Made by a program: the position numbers and the translations under genes. Below the pieces are notes generated by a model. That model worked only from the letters and a program-made list of their open reading frames with translations. It was not told where the DNA came from and searched no databases. Shown piece by piece: positions 59,920-64,000 of a stretch of DNA of 64,000 nt. This stretch comes from Clostridiales bacterium UBA7568 (GTDB taxonomy: Bacteria > Bacillota > Clostridia > Oscillospirales > CAG-272). Where the stretch lies: positions 79,511 to 143,510 of the forward strand of contig DLLG01000018.1 of the NCBI GenBank assembly GCA_002479075.1. Reading direction: 5' to 3'. Numbering within the stretch: position 1 is the stretch's first letter; every line of letters starts with the position of its first letter.

Positions 59920-62415
59920 ATGAAAAATCTTCATCTTATATGTAATGCTCATATAGACCCCGTGTGGCTTTGGGAAATTGAAGAGGGCGTTGCCGAAACG
60001 CTTTCAACGTATCGCGTTGCCGCAGACTTCTGCGATGATTATGACGGTTTCATCTTCTGTCATAACGAAGCAATGCTCTATGAATGGGTCGAAAAAAACG
60101 ATCCGATTCTGTTCGGCAGAATCGTCCGCCTTGTAAAGGAAGGCAAATGGCACATAATGAGCGGCTGGTATCTCCAGCCGGACTGCAACATTCCCTGCGG
60201 GGAGAGCTTTGTTCGCCAGATACTTGCGGGAAGATATTATTTCCTTGAGAAATTCGGAGTTGAGCCGAGAACGGCGATAAACTTTGACGCCTTCGGTCAT
60301 TCCCGCGGGCTTGTTCAGATAATGAAAAAATCGGGCTACGACTCGTATATTTTCTGTCGTCCCGAGCCCGATATGCTCGATCTTCCCTCATCGACCTTCA
60401 ACTGGGTCGGCTTTGACGGCTCGAAGATCGCCTGCTGCCGCGCATATAACTCATACGAATCGCACAGAGGCGAGGCAGACGAGAAGATCAAGGGTTGGAT
60501 GGAGCTCAACCGTGGCAAAAAGGTTGGAATGGTGCTTTGGGGCATCGGTGACCACGGCGGCGGTCCTTCCAGAATAGACCTTCAGAAGATAGAAGAGCTG
60601 AAAAAGAGCGAAAAGGAATTCAATCTCATCCATTCGACTCCCGAAGCGTTCTTTGACGAACTCAAAACCTCAGGCGAGCCCGTTCCCGATTACAGCGGAC
60701 TTATGAACCCCCGCTATACAGGATGCTACACAAGTATGATGCGCACGAAGAAAATTCATCGCACGCTTGAAAACGAGCTTTATATGACAGAAAAGATGTC
60801 TGCTCACGCGCTTATGGCGGGCGTTTCGGACTACCCCTCCGAGGAGATCGAAAAGGCAACAAAAGATCTTTTGCTCGTCGAATTTCACGATATTCTCCCG
60901 GGCTCTGCAATTGAGCCTGTCGGCGAATATGCGCAGGCTGTCGCAGGTCACGGACTGACCGAGCTCCGCCCCGAAAAGATAAAGGCGTTCCTCGCGCTCT
61001 GCTCGGACAAGGCAAAGGCAGAGGAAGGAACGATTCCCGTTTTCGTTTACAACCCTCACCCATATGAAGTCGATGAGACCGTCGAAGTTGAATTCCAGCT
61101 TCCCGATCAGAACAAAAATCCCGCCCTTTATTCCGTTCCGCACGTTTATTATATGGGCAAGGAAATCCCCTGCCAGCGTGAACACGAAATATCCAATTTC
61201 AACGTTGACTGGCGTATAAAGACGGTATTCTTTGCAAAGCTCCCTGCGGGCACAATGAGCCGTTTCGATATAAAAATGGAGCTCTGCGAAAATCCCGAGC
61301 CGCCGGTTCAGCCGGAAGGCGACGAGCTTGTCTGGAACAACGGAAAGATGAGAGTTGTCATAAATCTTCATACGGGACTTATCGACAGTTACGAGGCAGA
61401 CGGCAAGACCGGTCTCGGAAAAGAGTCGCTGAAGCCCCTCGCAATAAAAGACGACGAAAACTCCTGGGCGCATAAGGAAAAATCATTCCGTACCGTCAAA
61501 GGCGAATTTACTTTGATGGATGAAGAAAAAGCAGCCGAATTTTCGGGTATAATAAACGGAAGCAGACCCCGTTCAGTCCGCATAATCGAGGACGGTGCCG
61601 TTCGTACGGTCGTTGAGGCGCTCTTCTCATATCACGATTCGTTCCTCGCAAGAAGATATTATCTGCCGAAAAACTCCTCCGAGTTTACCGTAAAGGACAA
61701 GGTATATTGGAACGAGAAGATGACTATGCTCAAGCTCTCGCTGAACACCGTCGACGGCGATACCTTCATCGGTCAGACGGCATACGGCAGCGAAACGCTT
61801 CTGACAAACGGAGACGAAATGGTCAGCCAGAAATGGAATCTCGTCTCGGACGGCAAGACCGCGCTCACGGTCATCAACAGCAGCACATACGGCTCGGACT
61901 ATAAAGACGGCGAGCTTCGCATAACCTGCCTGCGCTCTCCCGGCTATGCTGCAGGAAAGAGCGACTTCTCCGTCCGCAAGCCCTATATAATGGAGCAGGA
62001 TCGTTTCTCCCCCTTTATGGATCAGGGCGAACACGACTTTACGTTTACCGTCAAGATCGGTGACGACGGCGAAAGAAAGGCGCATATAGAGCGTGAGTCC
62101 GCCGCATTTGCGGAAGCACCGATGGCGCTTTCCTTCTTCCCGACAGGCTGCGCAAAGGAAAAAGAAAACACTATAAGACCCTTCGCAACCCTCTCCGATG
62201 ACGTCATTACTCTTGCGGTGTTCAAAAAAGCGGAAAGAGGAGATGATTTCATCATCCGTCTCTTCAATCCGACGGCAGACACCCGCAAAACCGTCCTCTC
62301 CCTCCCCTCAATCGACTTTGAAAAGGAATTCACCCTCACGGCGTACGAGATAAAAACTCTCCGCATAAACCTTTCGACAAAGGAAGTCCGCGGGGTATCT
62401 CTCATAGAAAAATAA
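59920..62415 (+). CDS. Alpha-mannosidase, glycoside hydrolase family 38
   Basis: Retaining zinc-dependent alpha-mannosidase of 831 residues; no signal peptide, so cytosolic. HIDPVW at 11-16 supplies zinc ligands H11 and D13; the catalytic nucleophile is D123 in NFDAFGHS. Mid-protein LVEFHDILPGSAIE and a C-terminal beta sandwich (YWNEKMTMLKLSLN) are typical. GGAG lies 16 bases upstream with AAAGGA closer to the ATG. First of three genes for glycan use; it would release mannose from host or plant glycans taken up by the cell (inference). Confidence 0.93.
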   Translation: MKNLHLICNAHIDPVWLWEIEEGVAETLSTYRVAADFCDDYDGFIFCHNEAMLYEWVEKNDPILFGRIVRLVKEGKWHIMSGWYLQPDCNIPCGESFVRQILAGRYYFLEKFGVEPRTAINFDAFGHSRGLVQIMKKSGYDSYIFCRPEPDMLDLPSSTFNWVGFDGSKIACCRAYNSYESHRGEADEKIKGWMELNRGKKVGMVLWGIGDHGGGPSRIDLQKIEELKKSEKEFNLIHSTPEAFFDELKTSGEPVPDYSGLMNPRYTGCYTSMMRTKKIHRTLENELYMTEKMSAHALMAGVSDYPSEEIEKATKDLLLVEFHDILPGSAIEPVGEYAQAVAGHGLTELRPEKIKAFLALCSDKAKAEEGTIPVFVYNPHPYEVDETVEVEFQLPDQNKNPALYSVPHVYYMGKEIPCQREHEISNFNVDWRIKTVFFAKLPAGTMSRFDIKMELCENPEPPVQPEGDELVWNNGKMRVVINLHTGLIDSYEADGKTGLGKESLKPLAIKDDENSWAHKEKSFRTVKGEFTLMDEEKAAEFSGIINGSRPRSVRIIEDGAVRTVVEALFSYHDSFLARRYYLPKNSSEFTVKDKVYWNEKMTMLKLSLNTVDGDTFIGQTAYGSETLLTNGDEMVSQKWNLVSDGKTALTVINSSTYGSDYKDGELRITCLRSPGYAAGKSDFSVRKPYIMEQDRFSPFMDQGEHDFTFTVKIGDDGERKAHIERESAAFAEAPMALSFFPTGCAKEKENTIRPFATLSDDVITLAVFKKAERGDDFIIRLFNPTADTRKTVLSLPSIDFEKEFTLTAYEIKTLRINLSTKEVRGVSLIEK

Positions 62416-62436
62416 TCACGAAAGGACGTGACAGAA

Positions 62437-63111
62437 TTGAAACTGTTTCTCGACTCTGCCGACCCCGAAAAGATAATCCGCGCGCTCGATTTTTACCCGC
62501 TTGACGGCGTAACGACAAACCCGACGATACTTTCCCGCCAGAACACGGAGCTTCTCCCCCTGCTGAAGAAGCTCCGCAAAATAACGGAAGGAAAGCTCCT
62601 TTTTGTCCAGGTGACAGCGGAAAAATCCGATGATATGGCGCGCGAGGCGCATCTGATAGCGGACAGACTCGGCGGTGATCTTTGCATAAAAATTCCCGCA
62701 ACGGAGGAAGGTCTCCGCGCGATAAAGCTTCTCTCGCGTGACGGCATAAGCACAACGGCGACAGCCGTATATTCCGTAAGCCAGGCTATGCTCGCCGCAG
62801 CTGCTGGCGCAGATTACGTTGCGCCTTATATGAGCCATATAGACAATCTCTGCATTGACTCCGCGCAGGTCGCGGGCGATATGGCAAAGCTCTTCCGCGA
62901 GCACTATCCGAAAACAAACGTCCTTGCAGCGAGCTTCCGGGTGGCAGAGCAGATAAACCGCGCTGTCCTTTGCGGCGTCGGGGCGGTAACTGTCGCTCCC
63001 GAAATGTTGCCTGTGCTGATCGGCAACCGCGGCACGGAAGCCGAGCTTCAGTCTTTTGAAAAAAACTGGTCGTCGGTTTACGGAGCCAAATCCGTTTGCG
63101 ACCTCATATAA
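62437..63111 (+). CDS. Transaldolase/fructose-6-phosphate aldolase family protein
   Basis: Small transaldolase-like enzyme of 224 residues (TTG start at 62437; AAAGGA is 10 bases upstream, and GTG at 62428 is too close to that site). KLFLDSADP, TTNPTIL and the Schiff-base lysine K85 in CIKIPAT agree with the fructose-6-phosphate aldolase branch. It transfers or splits a three-carbon dihydroxyacetone unit. Second gene of the GH38 operon, 21 bases after it, suggesting use of released sugar phosphate. Exact reaction, transaldolase or aldolase, is not certain. Confidence 0.9.
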   Translation: MKLFLDSADPEKIIRALDFYPLDGVTTNPTILSRQNTELLPLLKKLRKITEGKLLFVQVTAEKSDDMAREAHLIADRLGGDLCIKIPATEEGLRAIKLLSRDGISTTATAVYSVSQAMLAAAAGADYVAPYMSHIDNLCIDSAQVAGDMAKLFREHYPKTNVLAASFRVAEQINRAVLCGVGAVTVAPEMLPVLIGNRGTEAELQSFEKNWSSVYGAKSVCDLI

Positions 63112-63123
63112 AAGGAGACCGAT

Positions 63124-63972
63124 ATGCTGAAAATTGAAAACGAACTTCTCACCGCACGCATAAATCCCCTCGGTGCAGAGCTCTCGTCGCTGATAAAAAA
63201 TGCTACGGGCAGAGAATACATCTGGCAGGCGGAGCCGTCCGTCTGGGGGCGTCACGCGCCGTTGCTCTTCCCCGCTGTCGGCAGGATGAGCGGCGACAGC
63301 TTCCTTTATGACGGCAAAAAATACTTTATGCAGAAACACGGTTTCCTCCGCGGCAGCAGTTTTGAAGTAATCGAAAAAAGCGACGACTCCGTAACCCTCC
63401 GTTTTTCATCAAACGAGAAAACGCTTATGTCCTTCCCCTTTGAATTCGATTTTGACGCAGAATATTCCCTTTGGGGAAACACTCTCGTTCAGAAGCTGAC
63501 TGTTACAAACAAGGGCGAAGGAAATATGTATTTCTCCGTTGGTGCCCATCCGGGCTTCAACATCGGCATAGGTGATACGCTCCGCTTCGAAACTCCTGAG
63601 CACGCAACTCTTCCCTATCTTGACGGAAACGACACCGTCGGCAATCCGGAAAACAAGCTCGTTCTTGACGGCGAAACGGATATAGTCCTTTCAAAGGAGC
63701 TCTTTGAAAACGGCTCACTCGCCCTTGAAGCTCCGGCTTCAACTTATGCGGAGCTCGTCGGCAGCGACGGCGTTCCGTACCTTCGCGAGACCTTCGGCAA
63801 AACGCCGATGCTCTGGCTTTGGGCAAAGCCCGGTGCGGAGTTTGTCTGCATTGAGCCCTGGAGCGGCTCGGACGAAAGAGTGCCGACAGAAGAACTCGAA
63901 AACAAAAAAGGCATTCTCTGCCTCGCTCCGTCTCAAAGCTTCACCCTCCCCGTCTCAATCTCTCTCCTTTGA
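63124..63972 (+). CDS. Aldose 1-epimerase family protein (LacX-like)
   Basis: Galactose-mutarotase-fold enzyme of 282 residues. RHAPLLFPAVGRM, QKHGFLRGS and SVGAHPGFNI contain the conserved substrate and catalytic histidine regions; a glutamate near WSGSDERVPTEE closes the site. It interconverts anomers of a sugar or sugar phosphate, probably one released by the neighbouring mannosidase. Third gene of the operon, 12 bases after the aldolase with AAGGAG upstream. Its stop codon is followed immediately by the palindrome. Confidence 0.88.
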   Translation: MLKIENELLTARINPLGAELSSLIKNATGREYIWQAEPSVWGRHAPLLFPAVGRMSGDSFLYDGKKYFMQKHGFLRGSSFEVIEKSDDSVTLRFSSNEKTLMSFPFEFDFDAEYSLWGNTLVQKLTVTNKGEGNMYFSVGAHPGFNIGIGDTLRFETPEHATLPYLDGNDTVGNPENKLVLDGETDIVLSKELFENGSLALEAPASTYAELVGSDGVPYLRETFGKTPMLWLWAKPGAEFVCIEPWSGSDERVPTEELENKKGILCLAPSQSFTLPVSISLL

Positions 63973-64000
63973 CCTACTTTTCTTTGAAAAGAAAAGTAGG
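63973..64000. repeat. Third copy of the 28-base post-stop palindrome
   Basis: Perfect copy of 38979-39006, starting directly after the TGA of the epimerase gene. The window ends here, so any following array is not visible. Confidence 0.8.

Overview
The window looks like the chromosome of an endospore-lineage Firmicute of class Clostridia, most likely an Oscillospirales/Ruminococcaceae-type anaerobe. Supporting signs are GGAGG ribosome binding sites, TTGACA/TATAAT promoters with 17-base spacers, frequent GTG and TTG starts, a CIRCE element on groESL, S-box (SAM) and FMN riboswitches, a GerA-family germination gene, and the gene order rpoB-rpoC-rpsL-rpsG-fusA-tuf. Secreted M6 proteases with B-repeats, a GH2 beta-galactosidase and a GH38 alpha-mannosidase suggest a host-associated polymer degrader (inference). 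No rRNA, transposase, prophage structural gene or CRISPR array was seen.

Layout. 1-3.4 kb: two tandem M6 metalloprotease genes, the first cut by the window edge. 3.4-5.9 kb: an XRE regulator with a strict five-residue repeat, a structured non-coding stretch, and a LexA-like S24 repressor divergent from a small gene across an operator-rich promoter region. 5.9-10 kb: an AGCS amino-acid symporter, groES-groEL and a small conserved protein. 10-20 kb: a PcrA/UvrD helicase, an 844-residue surface protein with repeated CxxC motifs, tRNA-Ser(GGA), then a unit of small membrane protein-recD2-comF-vanY. 20-23 kb: metK under a SAM riboswitch, a small export protein, and ribU under an FMN riboswitch. 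23-35 kb: translation and transcription core (tuf, fusA, rpsG, rpsL, rpoC, rpoB), all on the minus strand. 35-39 kb: alaS-mscL-HIT on the plus strand, ending in a repeat array. 39-46 kb: two membrane proteins, rplS, a germination gene pair, and rbfA-nrnA-truB. 46-52 kb: a TerB-domain protein and a BrxD-like ATPase read together with a GH2 beta-galactosidase. 52-55 kb: a BlaI-type repressor, a DUF4830 protein, a lipoprotein and a nucleotidyltransferase. 55-64 kb: a third M6 protease, a DUF4886 lipoprotein, a second repeat array, and a glycan operon (GH38 mannosidase, transaldolase, aldose epimerase).

How parts work together. The minus-strand core from 35 to 23 kb makes RNA polymerase, ribosomal proteins and elongation factors. 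The carbohydrate genes at 49-52 and 60-64 kb would release, isomerise and process sugars. The proteases and the CxxC-repeat protein are exported and probably surface-anchored by a C-terminal membrane segment.

The least explained parts are the TerB/BrxD pair without its usual helicase, the five-residue-repeat regulator, the operator set around the S24 repressor, the RNA-like stretch at 4.39-4.69 kb, and a repeat family whose palindrome sits directly after stop codons at three loci.
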